Under the pieces are notes generated by a model. The model made no database searches. It saw nothing but the letters and a program-made list of their open reading frames with translations, and was not told the DNA's origin. A program made the position numbers and the translations under genes. DNA of 64,000 nucleotides from VRUE01 sp963837735. Its GTDB lineage: Bacteria > Actinomycetota > Thermoleophilia > Solirubrobacterales > 70-9. The stretch spans positions 1-64,000 of the forward strand of contig CAWIOM010000012.1 of assembly GCA_963837735.1 (NCBI GenBank), read 5' to 3'. Shown piece by piece: positions 25,163 through 34,175 of the stretch. Every line of letters starts with the position of its first letter. The stretch's first letter is position 1.

Positions 25163-26816
25163 CTATTCGGCCGGCACGCCGAGATAGGGCAGTGCGAAGC
25201 CGGCGATCTTGCCGAAGGCGGGCGCGGCGACCGAGCCGCCGTAGATGTCGCCCTGGGGCTCGTCGACGACGACGGCGACCAGCAGCCGCGGGTTCTGCGC
25301 CGGGGCGAAGCCGATGAAGGAGGCGACGTACTTGGTCTTCGAGTAGTGACCGTTTTCGGCGACCTCGGCGGTCCCCGTCTTGCCGGCCAGCGTGTAGCCG
25401 GGGACGCTGACCTCCGAGGCCGTTCCGCCGGGGGCGAGGACGCCCTCGAGCATCGTCCGCACCTCGTCGGCGACTTCGGCGTCGATCACCCGCCGGCCCT
25501 TCGGCTCGTGGACCGGCTCGCCGCCGACCCTCTCGATCAGTTGCGGCCGCTTGAGGATTCCGCCGTTGGCGATCGCCGTGTAGCCGGCGACCATCTGCAT
25601 GGGCGTCACCGAGAGCCCCTGCCCGATCGGCAGGTTGCCCATCGTCGAGCCCGAGTATTCGTCGAGCGGCAATACAAGGCCCTGCTCCTCGCCGGGGTAC
25701 TGGATCCCGGTCGGGCGGCCGAAGCCGAAGCGGTTTATCCAGCGGCTGAACTTCTCAGAGCCCATCTGCAGCCCGATCGTCGCGGCGCCGACGTTCGAGG
25801 AGTGGGAGAGGATTTCGGCGACCGAGAGGGTCACGGTCGGGCGCGGCTCGGCATCTTCGATCGTGCGATCGGCGACCTGAAGCTGGGGCGGCAGGGTGAA
25901 GGTCGTCTCCGGCGTCACTTCTTTTTCCTCGAGCGCCGCGGAGACGGTGAACGCCTTGAAGGTCGAGCCCGGCTCGTAGGTGAACCCGGTGGCCCGGTTG
26001 AGCAGGTCTTCGGGGCTCGCTTCGGAGAGGTCGGCCAGGGTCGACCGGCGGCCAGTTGGCCATCGCCAGGACCTGCGAGTCGCGCGGGTCGACGACGATC
26101 GCCGTCGCCCCTTTCGGGGCATAGGTTTCGCCGACTTCGGAGAGCACGTCCTCGGTCTTCTTCTCGATCGCCGGGTCGAGCGTCAGCTGCACGTCGCTGC
26201 CGTCGCTGGCTTCGCTCGCCGTTTCGAGCCGGATCGGCTCGCCGAGCGCGTCCTTGACGATCCGCCTCTCGCCGTCGCTGCCCGCGAGGGCCGAGTCCTC
26301 ACCGGCCTCGAGGCCGGTGAGGCCCTCGTTTTCGGAGCCGACCGCGCCGATCACCTGCCCGGCGAGGTCGCCCTGGGGATAGGTGCGGCGACTGTCCGGG
26401 CGCTGCCCGATCCCCGGCAGGTCGAGCCTTTCGACCCGCGCCGCGGTGGGCACGTCGACCTTCTTGGCGACGTAGGAGAAGCCCGATTCCTCGGTCAGGC
26501 TCTTCAGCACCTTGGAAGGGGCCTCGCCGAGGACCCGTGCCAGCTTCTCGGCCGTTCGCGGCGGGTCCTTGACCTGGTAGGGCGTGGCGAAGATCGTCGA
26601 GGCGTCCTCGGAGCTCGCCAGTGCCTCGCCCTGGCGGTCGAGCACCGTTCCCCGCAGGCCGGGAACCGTGACGACCTCGGTCTGCTGGTAGGAGGCTTCG
26701 GAGGCGAGCTGGGCACCCTGCACTCCCTGCAGCCAGAAGGCGCGGCCGACGATCATCAGGAAACAGAGGAGGAAAGCGGCGAAGAGAAGCCCGATCCTCC
26801 GCTCGATCGTGCGCAT
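25163..26816 (-). CDS. ftsI: Septal transpeptidase FtsI, class B PBP3 (frameshifted)
   Basis: One N-terminal membrane anchor ('IGLLFAAFLLCFLMIVGRAF', residues 8-27), the class B pedestal ('VPGLRGTVLDRQGEALASS') and a transpeptidase domain. Catalytic motifs are STFK (in 'YEPGSTFKAFTV'), SSN ('SHSSNVGAAT') and KTGT ('LAGKTGTAEVA'). It cross-links septal peptidoglycan with FtsW. The frame changes once near 26050, just after 'AMANWPPVD', and before the catalytic Ser. Both flanks are fully conserved and the total is about 550 residues, normal. The ATG at 26816 follows the ftsL-like gene closely. Confidence 0.93.
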
Positions 26817-26822
26817 ATGGCT

Positions 26823-27464
26823 CTAGTAACCCGCTCCGGCGGCTGACGCGCTGGGCGGCGACGGTCGCGTCGTCGCGGCTCGGCTCGATCGAGGAGACGG
26901 CGTCTGCTGCCGCCATCTCGAGGCCGAGAGCGCCCGCATCGTGGCGGATCCGGGCGGCGCCCGAGCGCTTCGCGTCGCGGCTGCGCAGGATCCCGCTGTC
27001 CTTTTCGAGGGCGACGACGTTCTCGTCGATGCTGCCCGCCTCCGCGGTGAGGCTGAGGGTGAAGACGTTGAGGCCGACGATTCCGACCAGGAGCACGCCG
27101 AGGACGCCGATCCAGAGCCGGCCCTGGGTCATCCTCACCATCAGGGTCGAGTCCGGGAACTGGCGAACCGCGGTGGCGGCGCCGGCCGCGATCGGGATCA
27201 GGTGGGCGACCCGTGCGGCGGGCAGGTGCGGCGGGCCGGGCGCGCGGCTTGCGGGCGGGTCCCGCGGCGGCGCGGGCTCTGCCGGCGGAGCGGCCGCCGG
27301 GCGCGGGATTTGCGGGCGGTCTTGGGACGGGCGGCCGGTTTGCGGGCGGGCTGGGTGCGGCTGCGAGGCTTCTTTTTCGGCCGCGGGCGGTCGCGGGGTA
27401 CGCGCGCCGGAGCGGGGGCCGCCGCCGGCGCGGCGGCGCGGCGGGACACGGTGGCCGCCTCCAT
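26823..27464 (-). CDS. ftsL: FtsL-like septum protein with long basic Pro/Arg-rich N-terminus (frameshifted)
   Basis: Between rsmH and ftsI lies a gene whose ATG at 27464 overlaps the rsmH stop (TGATG). It first encodes about 80 residues that are extremely rich in Arg, Pro, Ala and Lys ('RPRPKKKPRSRTQ'). A frame change then leads to one membrane segment, 'LWIGVLGVLLVGIVGLNVFTL', followed by a short heptad-like stretch ('IDENVVALEKDSGILRSR') and 'ALGLEMAAADAVSSIEP'. That is the FtsL layout: a bitopic coiled-coil protein linking FtsQ/FtsB to FtsWI. A TAG at 26823-26825 just before ftsI is the likely stop, but it needs a second frame change. Assigned by position and topology; exact reading uncertain. 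Confidence 0.6.
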
Positions 27465-28522
27465 CAGGCCGGCTCCCCGATCTTGACGGCGGCGCGCAGA
27501 TGGGCCGAGCGGGCGCGGGCGTTGGTCGCGATCTCCTCCGGGCCGGGTGAGACGGCGCGGCGGGTGAGCAGGTCGGCTTCGGGCTGGCGGCCGCAGGCGC
27601 AGACGGGCAGCTCGGGCGGGCAGATGCAGCCACGGGCCCGCTCGGCGAGGAACCGCTTCACGGGCCGGTCCTCGAGGGAGTGGAAGGAGATCGCCGCGAG
27701 CCGGCCGCCGGCCGGCAGCATGCGCCAGGCGGTGGGCAGGGCGTCCTCGAGCGAGTCGATCTCGCCGTTGACGGCGATCCTGATCGCCTGGAAGGTGCGC
27801 TTGGCCGGGTGGCCGCCGCCGAAGCGGGCCTTCGCCGGCATCCCGGCTTTGACAGCGTCGACGAGCTCCGAGGTCGTCTTCAGGGGGCGACGGGCGACGA
27901 TCTGGCGCGCGATGCCGCCCGCGTAGCGCTCCTCGCCGAAGCGCTTCAGCACCTGGGCGATGCGCGACTCGGGCCACTCGTTGACGAGGTCGGCGGCGTT
28001 GAACTCCTGGCGCGAGTCCATCCGCATGTCGAGCGGCGCGTCGTAGGAGTAGGAGAAGCCCCGCTCCCAGGCGTCGACCTGCATCGAGGACATTCCTAGG
28101 TCCATGTAGATCATGTCTGGCTGGACGCCTTCGCCGTCCAGGCCACGAAGCCCTTCCGCGAAGTCGGCGGCGATGAAGCGCGTCTTACAGGTGACCTCGT
28201 CGGCGAAGCGCTCGAAGCGCTCGGCGGCGACCGGGTCGCGGTCGATGCAGACCAGCGTCCCGTCGAGGCCGAGGATCGAGGCGACGCGGCGCGCGTGGCC
28301 GCCGGCCCCGAAGGTGCAGTCGACGGCAACCTGGCCCGGCTGCGGGGCGAGCAGCTCGACCAGCTCGGTGGCGAGTACGGGCTTGTGCTCGATCGGCATC
28401 ACACCAACAATGGCAGCGCCCGTCTGGGGCCTGCCGTGGTCGTATACGGAAGTTCGCGCGGCGTCGGCCGGCACCTCGTCGGGCAGTCCCGCCAAGACCC
28501 GGATTTCGCTCGGGGTCGGCAT
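27464..28522 (-). CDS. rsmH: 16S rRNA m4C1402 methyltransferase RsmH (MraW)
   Basis: SAM-dependent N4-methylation of C1402 in 16S rRNA. Family motifs are 'EHKPVLATELVELL', 'VDCTFGAGGHARRVASIL', 'DLGMSSMQVDAWERGFSY', 'LDMRMD' and 'HPAKRTFQAIRIAVN', with 'AISFHSLEDRPVKRF' near the C-terminus. The ATG at 28522 comes one base after the mraZ stop and gives 352 residues; an internal ATG at 28399 ('MPIEHKPVLA') gives the usual family length of about 311 but has no clear ribosome binding site. Either could be right. Confidence 0.95.
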   Translation of the reverse strand: MPTPSEIRVLAGLPDEVPADAARTSVYDHGRPQTGAAIVGVMPIEHKPVLATELVELLAPQPGQVAVDCTFGAGGHARRVASILGLDGTLVCIDRDPVAAERFERFADEVTCKTRFIAADFAEGLRGLDGEGVQPDMIYMDLGMSSMQVDAWERGFSYSYDAPLDMRMDSRQEFNAADLVNEWPESRIAQVLKRFGEERYAGGIARQIVARRPLKTTSELVDAVKAGMPAKARFGGGHPAKRTFQAIRIAVNGEIDSLEDALPTAWRMLPAGGRLAAISFHSLEDRPVKRFLAERARGCICPPELPVCACGRQPEADLLTRRAVSPGPEEIATNARARSAHLRAAVKIGEPA

Positions 28523-28523
28523 C

Positions 28524-28967
28524 TCACTCAGACCCCCCGCCGGCTGCCAGGCCCTCGGCGATCTCGGGCGCGGTCGCGTCGAGCTCCTCCTCCTGCTTGG
28601 CCCAGGCCTCGGCGTTCCAGATCTCCAGGTACTCGCCGGCGCCGATCACTACGCAGGGGCCGGAGAGGGCGGCGTGCTCGATCAGCGGCTTGGGCAGGCG
28701 GATCCGCCCGGCGGAGTCGAGCTTGTCGTCGAAGGAGCCGCCGTGGAAGCGCCGGCGCAGGCTGCGGGCGTCCCTGCCGAAGGGGCTGTGCGGGGCGAGG
28801 AAGCGGTCGGAGAGCTGCTCGAACTCGTCGGTCGTGTGCACCCAGACGCAGGGGTCGAAGCCCTTGGAGAGAACGACGCCGTCGGAGAGCGCCGCCCGGA
28901 ACCGCGAGGGAACCGTGAGGCGATCCTTGGAATCGAGACTGTGCTCGTAGAGACCCCGAAAAGCCAT
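28524..28967 (-). CDS. mraZ: MraZ, transcriptional regulator of the dcw cluster
   Basis: 147 residues, two SpoVT/AbrB-like MraZ repeats with the DXXXR motifs 'LDSKDRLTVPSRFRAAL' (near 11-27) and 'LDSAGRIRLPKPLIEHA'. MraZ forms a ring that binds tandem short repeats in front of its own gene; here such repeats are seen at 29089-29105. ATG at 28967, with AGAAAGGAA nine bases upstream. First gene of the dcw transcript. Confidence 0.97.
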   Translation of the reverse strand: MAFRGLYEHSLDSKDRLTVPSRFRAALSDGVVLSKGFDPCVWVHTTDEFEQLSDRFLAPHSPFGRDARSLRRRFHGGSFDDKLDSAGRIRLPKPLIEHAALSGPCVVIGAGEYLEIWNAEAWAKQEEELDATAPEIAEGLAAGGGSE

Positions 28968-29018
28968 TCCCGTGGATTCCTTTCTGCGGTCCGCCGTGAA
29001 GCCGGGGGGAAAGAGTCA

Positions 29019-29061
29019 GGACCGGAGTGATGAGGTGGGAGGAGCCTCACCACCCCGGTCC
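29019..29061 (-). promoter_or_regulatory. 17-bp hairpin in the mraZ 5' leader
   Basis: Arms 29019-29035 and 29045-29061 pair fully over 17 positions in the minus-strand RNA, with two G-U pairs, around a 9-base loop. On the plus strand the same two positions are A-C mismatches, which points to function in the mraZ transcript. It begins just downstream of the expected transcription start and has no T-tract after it, so it is more likely an mRNA-stability or control element than a terminator. Confidence 0.55.
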
Positions 29062-29081
29062 TTGGGCTTCAACTCGCGGGC

Positions 29082-29110
29082 ACAGTAACCCACTTCCTCC
29101 CACTTTGCAA
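29082..29110 (-). promoter_or_regulatory. mraZ/dcw promoter with MraZ operator in the spacer
   Basis: On the minus strand: -35 box TTGCAA (29105-29110), 17-base spacer, -10 box TACTGT (29082-29087). The spacer carries two direct copies of AAGTGGG (29099-29105 and 29089-29095) exactly ten bases apart, matching the known MraZ box (TGGGN repeated with 5-base gaps). Bound MraZ would block RNA polymerase, giving autorepression of the dcw operon. Confidence 0.8.
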
Positions 29111-29169
29111 CACATGTCGGACGGAACGCCCCAAACGCAAGATCGCTTGCATCGGATAGCTTTGGCCGC

Positions 29170-30126
29170 ATGAGCGAGACCCCCGAGCCAGACGGACAGC
29201 AGCCCCCCGCCCCGCCCGCGGAGCAGGTCGCGGCCGCGGAAATGAAGGCGCAGGAAATGGGGGTGGCCGCCTTCGCCGGCGAGGACCAGCCGCCCACCGA
29301 ACCCGACGACGCCAACGACCTGCGCGGCTACCACTTCAAGAAGCTGCTCGGCGAAGTCTCGACCTGGGTGATCATCCTCGTCCTCGTCGCGATCGCCGGC
29401 GCCGCCGTGGGGATCTACTTCAAGAGCGCCCCGGGCGGCGGCGGCGCCGCCGCCCTCGTCTTCGCGATCTCGCTGATCGGCGTCTTCGCGATCGCCGACT
29501 CGCGCGCCGAGGACGCCTTCTTCGTCGTCTACGCGAAGAAGAACGGCCTCACCCTGGGCGGGCGGAGCTCCCTGCCGGCGGCCACGCCGCTGCTGCGCAA
29601 GGGCGACGACCGCTACGCCGAGCGCACCCTCGCCGGCAGCCTCGCCGAGGGGGTCGACGGCATGCTCGCTCTCTATACCTACGAGGAGGAGTCGACCGAC
29701 AGCGACGGCAACCGCCAGACCAACTACTACCGCTACACCGTCGGCCTGGTCGAGATCCCCGAGTGCGCGAGCCTCGTCCCCGAGCTCTACGTGCAGCGCA
29801 AGTTCGGCCTCCGCGCCCTGGAGAAGCTCGAGGACGCCTTCCGCGGCTCCAAAGAGCGGGTCAAGTTCGAGAGCGAGGCCCTCGACAAGCGCTACGAGAT
29901 ATTCGTCAACGAGAAGCAGGACCAGAACTGGCTGCACCAGCTATTCGCCCCCACCTTCATCGTCTGGCTGCTCCAGGAAACCCCCGACAAGTTCGCCTTC
30001 GAGCTCGTCGGCGGCACCCTCTGCTGCTACGTCCACAACCACGAGGGGAATTCCGCCGACCTCGACCGCATGCGCGCCGCGACGGCCAGGGTCGCGACGA
30101 GGCTGCGCGAGGAGGCGCTGGAGTAG
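29170..30126 (+). CDS. Membrane protein of unknown function, two TM segments
   Basis: 318 residues; I do not recognise a named family. The first 55 residues are Pro/Gln/Glu-rich and acidic. Two hydrophobic segments (about 64-84 and 93-110) are separated by a Gly-rich turn. The remaining 200 residues form a soluble domain with 'AFFVVYAKKNGLTLGGRSSLP', 'TNYYRYTVGLVEIP' and 'DKRYEIFVNEKQDQNWLHQLFAPTFIVW'-type segments, probably alpha/beta and cytoplasmic. Codon use is like its neighbours. It is divergent from mraZ with about 200 bases between starts and convergent with tadC. The general layout recalls DUF3137-type proteins, but I cannot confirm that. Confidence 0.8.
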   Translation: MSETPEPDGQQPPAPPAEQVAAAEMKAQEMGVAAFAGEDQPPTEPDDANDLRGYHFKKLLGEVSTWVIILVLVAIAGAAVGIYFKSAPGGGGAAALVFAISLIGVFAIADSRAEDAFFVVYAKKNGLTLGGRSSLPAATPLLRKGDDRYAERTLAGSLAEGVDGMLALYTYEEESTDSDGNRQTNYYRYTVGLVEIPECASLVPELYVQRKFGLRALEKLEDAFRGSKERVKFESEALDKRYEIFVNEKQDQNWLHQLFAPTFIVWLLQETPDKFAFELVGGTLCCYVHNHEGNSADLDRMRAATARVATRLREEALE

Positions 30127-30153
30127 CACCGCCCTTCCGCGTCCGGGGATGGC

Positions 30154-30780
30154 TCAGAAGCCCTGAAGCAGGACGTCGGCATTCGCCAGCAGGCCGGCGG
30201 CGATCATCAGCAGGACCGAGGGGACGAGGACGAGGGCGACGACGAGCTGGATCTTCGGAGCGGCGCGGGCGGCGCGCTCCTCGACCGCGCGGCGCTGCTC
30301 CCGTCGCAGGGCGCTCGACTGGCGGCGGAGCTGGTCGGCGAGTGGCGAGCCGAAGCGACGGGAGCGCTCGATCGAGGCGCAGAGGGTGGCGACCTCGCTG
30401 CCCGGCACCCGAGCCCGCAGCCCGGCGAGGGCCTCGGCGAGCGGCCGGCCGCACTCGAGCTCGGCAACAGCGGCGGAGAGCTCCTGCGCCAGGGGCCCGG
30501 TACCGGTTGCGGCGATCTCCGCGAAGCCGGCCGCGGGGCTGCGCCCGGCGCTGGTCCCGACCGCCAGCAGGTCGAGCGCGTCGGGGAGCGCCGCCACCAG
30601 CAGCCGGCGGCGGCGGCGCTCGTGCCGGGCCCGCAACGCGTCGGGGACGACGAAGCCGGCCGCCGGAAGGGCGAGAGCGACCAGCCAGGAGAGCCGGCCC
30701 GGCGCCGCCGGCGCGGCGAGCAGCGCGAAGAGTGCGGCGATCGCGGCGCAGCCGAGTCGCGGCGCCAGGGGGCCCTTCAT
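30154..30780 (-). CDS. tadC: Tad/type II secretion system F-domain protein, TadC-like
   Basis: 208 residues from the ATG at 30780. Inner-membrane platform protein of the Tad (Flp) pilus or related secretion machine. It has hydrophobic segments near the N-terminus ('LGCAAIAALFALLAAPA', 'WLVALALPAAGFVVP') and at the C-terminus ('IQLVVALVLVPSVLLMIAAGLL'), with the T2SF cytoplasmic helices between ('ALPDALDLLAVGTSAGRSP', 'FGSPLADQLRRQSSALR'). It follows tadB by 31 bases. It is the last gene of the operon. Confidence 0.85.
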   Translation of the reverse strand: MKGPLAPRLGCAAIAALFALLAAPAAPGRLSWLVALALPAAGFVVPDALRARHERRRRRLLVAALPDALDLLAVGTSAGRSPAAGFAEIAATGTGPLAQELSAAVAELECGRPLAEALAGLRARVPGSEVATLCASIERSRRFGSPLADQLRRQSSALRREQRRAVEERAARAAPKIQLVVALVLVPSVLLMIAAGLLANADVLLQGF

Positions 30781-30811
30781 CCGGCCGCCGACCTCCCACC
30801 CGCCGCCGCCT

Positions 30812-31657
30812 TCACTCGGCCACCATCGAGAAGCGCCTGATCGCGATGAAGCCGATCGCCTGAAGCGCCGCGGCAAGAGCGAGCAGCACCGCCGAGGCGG
30901 GCGAGCGCACCACCTTGAGCAGGAACCCCGGTTCGATCAGCTCGGCGAAGAGGGCGCCGCCGCTCGGCATCGCGACGACCAGCAGCCCGGTGAAGCGCGC
31001 CTGGGCGGTCGCCGCCCTGGCGTCCTCTGCGACCCGGTCGCGCTCGGCGGCACCCGCGGCAAAGCGCCGCAGGAGTGCGGCCAGGTCGCCACCGGAGAGG
31101 CGCTGGCTGAGGACGGCGGCGGCGAAGGAGTCGACGCGGGCCGAGCGCATCCGCCGCCGCCACTCCCCGATCGCGACGTCGGTCGGCGCGCCGAGGTCGA
31201 GCTCCGCCCCGAGGCGGGCCAGCTCGACGGCCGGCGGGCCGTCGAGCGAGGTCGCCGCCGCCGGAAAGGAGGCGCGCAGCGTGCGCCCGGCGGTCAGCGA
31301 GTCGGCGATCGCCGTTGCCACGGCCGGCAGGGCGCGTTCGACCGCCGTCCGGTACCTGGCCCGGCGGCTCGAGATCGCCCAGGCGGCGAGGGCCGGGCCG
31401 GCGACCGCCAGCGGCAGGGCGACCGTCGGCCCGCCCAGGAACCAGCCGCCGAGGACGGTTGCTCCGGCGCCGAGCGCCGCCAGCCTGCGCCGCTCCGGCG
31501 TCGACGGCGAGTAGCCCTCGCGACCGGCCCGCAGCAGCGGCTCCAGCGCCCGCTGCACCCACTCGACCCCGGCCGGGCTGCTGGCCAGCACCGCCTCGCG
31601 GGCACCGAGCGCGAGAAGCCCGCCGGCGCCGGCGCCGAGCAGCAGCGGGACGATCAC
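30812..31657 (-). CDS. tadB: Tad/type II secretion system F-domain protein, TadB-like
   Basis: 281 residues with an N-terminal pair of membrane segments, a cytoplasmic T2SF domain ('ALPAVATAIADSLTAGRTLRASF', 'FAAAVLSQRLSGGDLAALLRRF') and C-terminal segments ending 'AALQAIGFIAI'. Partner of TadC in the platform driven by the TadA ATPase. ATG at 31657, overlapping the tadA stop by four bases. Confidence 0.85.
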   Translation of the reverse strand: MIVPLLLGAGAGGLLALGAREAVLASSPAGVEWVQRALEPLLRAGREGYSPSTPERRRLAALGAGATVLGGWFLGGPTVALPLAVAGPALAAWAISSRRARYRTAVERALPAVATAIADSLTAGRTLRASFPAAATSLDGPPAVELARLGAELDLGAPTDVAIGEWRRRMRSARVDSFAAAVLSQRLSGGDLAALLRRFAAGAAERDRVAEDARAATAQARFTGLLVVAMPSGGALFAELIEPGFLLKVVRSPASAVLLALAAALQAIGFIAIRRFSMVAE

Positions 31658-32748
31658 CCTCCCACCTCGGCGATCTCGACGACGCGGCGGGCGCCGTCGG
31701 CGCGCCGCTCGATCTGGACGACGAGGTCGATGCCTCGCCGCGCCTGCTCGGCGATCGCGCCGTGGGGAAGCCCGACCCCGGCCATCAGCGCGAGTGTCTC
31801 CAACCTTGCGATCGCGTCATCCGGAGAGTTCGCGTGCACGGTCGAGAGGGCGCCGTCGTGACCGGTGTTGAGCGCGGTGAGCAGATCCAGCGCCTCGGCC
31901 CCGCGCACCTCGCCGATCACGATCCTGTCGGGCCGCATCCGCAGGGCGTTGCGCAGCAGGTCGCGGATCGTCACCTCCCCCCTTCCCTCGACGCTCGCCG
32001 GCCGGCTCTCGAGCCGCACGACGTGGGGCTGGCGGAGGCGGAGCTCGGCGGCGTCCTCGATCGTCACCACCCGCTCGTCGGGGTCGACGAAGCCCGAGAG
32101 CGCGTTGAGCAGGGTCGTCTTGCCGGACCCGGTGCCGCCGCTGATCAGCACGCTGCGGCGCTCCGCGACCGCGGCCTCGAGCTGCTCCAGCTGGCCGGCG
32201 CCCAGGGTCCCCAGCTCGAGCAGCTCGGCCGGGCCGGGCCGCTCGACGCCGAAGCGGCGGATCGAGACGACGGGCCCGTCGATCGAGAGCGGCGGGATCA
32301 CGACGTTGACCCGCGAGCCGTCCGCGAGCCGGGCGTCGACCATCGGGCTGAGCTCGTCGATCCGGCGGCCCAGCGGCGAGAGAATGCGCTCGATCGCGTT
32401 GCGCAGCTCCTCCTCGCTCTCGAAGGCGATCTCCGTCGCCTCGATCCTCCCGCCCCGCTCGACGTAGATGCGGTCGGGGCCGTTGACCATCACCTCCTCG
32501 ACCCGCCGGTCGGCGAGCAGCTCCTCGAGCGGACCGAGCCCGATGGTGTCGCGGAGGATCCGGGCCGTGAGCTCGGCGCGGTCGGCATCGCCGAGCAGCG
32601 CCGCCTCCTCGGCGACCAGATCCCCGACCTCGTCCTCGAGCGCGGGCGCCGGACCGCCCGACGCCGCGGCGCCGCGGCGCCGCTCGATCAGCCTGCCTCG
32701 CAGGGAGGCGGCCAGCTCCTCGATGTACCGGGCGCGGGCCGGGTCCAC
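31654..32748 (-). CDS. tadA: TadA/CpaF family secretion ATPase
   Basis: 364-residue hexameric motor for pilus assembly or secretion. Walker A is GGTGSGKTT at 204-212. Further signatures are 'EEVMVNGPDRIYVERGG' (N-domain), 'RVVTIEDAAELRL' (Asp box), 'LLRNALRMRPDRIVIGEVRGAEALDLL' (Walker B) and 'TGHDGALSTVHANSPDDAIARLE' (His box). GTG start at 32748, immediately after the cpaB stop. Confidence 0.95.
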   Translation of the reverse strand: MDPARARYIEELAASLRGRLIERRRGAAASGGPAPALEDEVGDLVAEEAALLGDADRAELTARILRDTIGLGPLEELLADRRVEEVMVNGPDRIYVERGGRIEATEIAFESEEELRNAIERILSPLGRRIDELSPMVDARLADGSRVNVVIPPLSIDGPVVSIRRFGVERPGPAELLELGTLGAGQLEQLEAAVAERRSVLISGGTGSGKTTLLNALSGFVDPDERVVTIEDAAELRLRQPHVVRLESRPASVEGRGEVTIRDLLRNALRMRPDRIVIGEVRGAEALDLLTALNTGHDGALSTVHANSPDDAIARLETLALMAGVGLPHGAIAEQARRGIDLVVQIERRADGARRVVEIAEVGG

Positions 32749-33397
32749 CTACCGCTCCGGCAGCAGCGTCAGTTTGCGGGCAAAGCTCTCGGCGGCGATC
32801 AGGCGCAGGGCCTGCGCGCGGGTCAGCCCGAGCGTCGCCGCCGCGCTGCCGCCGGGCCCGGGGCCGTCGTCGCCGGGCCCGAGGGCCAACAGCGGGACCC
32901 CCGCGGCGGCAACATAGGTCCGACCGGGGCCGGAGCCGTTCGGTTCGCTGGTGATGACGACGTCGACCTTCGCCCCGGCGCCCCCACCGACGGCGGCCAG
33001 CGCGTCGGCGCCGCTGACCGCGATCTCGACCGGGCGGCGGTCGCCGGCCAGGCCCGGCCGGCGGGCGTGGCGCGGCGGCCGCAGCTGGGCGGCGAGCAGG
33101 TAGGAACCGGCCGGCGCCGGGCCCCGCGGCACGAGGCCGAGGGCGTCTCCCGGGACGGCGAGGGCGCCGGCAGGGACGAAGCGCACCGGCACCCGTCGCA
33201 CGCCCAGCCGCGAGGCGACATCGTCAGGGCCGATCGGCCTACCGGCCGGCAGTCCCGCCTCGATCACGACGACCGCGCCGCAGCGGGCCGTAGCCGCGGG
33301 CGACGCTCGACCCGTAGCCGGCAACGATCGCCGCGGAGGCAGCCGCGGCAAGGAGCGCTAGGACGAGGAAGAGCGCCGCCCTGGCCCGGCGGCTCAT
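32749..33397 (-). CDS. cpaB: CpaB/RcpC-like pilus assembly protein with SAF domain (frameshifted)
   Basis: The ATG at 33397 begins 'SRRARAALFLVLALLAAAASAAIVAGY', a basic start and one membrane anchor. A single frame change near 33285 leads to a SAF-like domain ('VVVIEAGLPAGRPIGPDDVASRL', 'VPAGALAVPGDAL', 'GSYLLAAQLRPP') and then a C-terminal part 'VEIAVSGADALAAVG' and 'KVDVVITSE'. This is the CpaB layout: an exported protein proposed to assist the Tad secretin. About 215 residues. It overlaps the histidine kinase stop (ATGA) and abuts tadA. Confidence 0.8.
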
Positions 33398-34175
33398 GCA
33401 ACGGCGTCGAGGGAGCCGTCCCCCTCGCGGTGGAGGGGCAGGTCGAGGATCGCGGCGGAGCCCCCGTGCCCCTGTCGCAGGGCGAAGCGGCCCCGGTGGA
33501 CGGCGGCGGTCCGGCGTACGACCGCGAGGCCGTGCCCGCGGCGGCGCTTACCGGTGACGGTCAGCGAGCGCCAACGGCCGCCCGGCATGGCGAACGCTCG
33601 CCTCGGGATCGCGTCGGGAGTCAGACCGCCGTGCTCCTCGCGACCCGGCCGCCTCCCGGCCCGAGTCGGCCACCGTGATCAGCAGGCGACGTTCCCCAGC
33701 GCTGCCCCTCGACGAGGATGTCCGGGCCGCCGTGCTCGATCGCGTTGACGATCAGGTTGTCGACCGCCTGCTCGAGCGCGACGCGATCGCCGAGGACGAC
33801 GGCCTCTCCGGCCCGCCAGCGCAGCTCCAAGGAGCCGCCGCCGAGCGCGACCCTCGCCCGCCAGCGGCCGACGGCCGAGCGCAGCGCCGATTCGCAGCGC
33901 ACCGGCTCGCGGCCGGCTGCCGCCCCGCCGCCGTTGACGGCGCGATCGAGGCGCTCGAGCGCCGCGCCGGCGAGCCTGGTCGAGCTCTCGACGACACCGC
34001 CGCCCGCCGGCGTCGAGACCGCGAGGGCGAGGGCCTGGAGCGGACGGCGGAGCTCGTGCAGGGCCTCGTTGATCGCGCTGCGCCGGCGCCCCGTGCGCAG
34101 GACCAGGCCCGCGGCGACGGCCATCGTCGTCGCCGCCAGGGCCCAGCCCGCGAATGCCTGGGCCGAGGCGGTCAC
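33394..34175 (-). CDS. Sensor histidine kinase (frameshifted)
   Basis: About 260 residues. One N-terminal membrane helix ('AQAFAGWALAATTMAVAAGLVL'), then an H-box-like 'INEALHELRRPLQALALAV' with the phospho-acceptor His, an N-box 'LEQAVDNLIVNAIEHG' and, after frame changes between about 33690 and 33590, the end of the ATPase domain ('GHGLAVVRRTAAVHRGRFAL'). There is no visible sensor domain outside the membrane. GTG at 34175 overlaps the response regulator stop (GTGA). It should phosphorylate the regulator encoded just upstream, and lies in the Tad operon. Confidence 0.82.
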
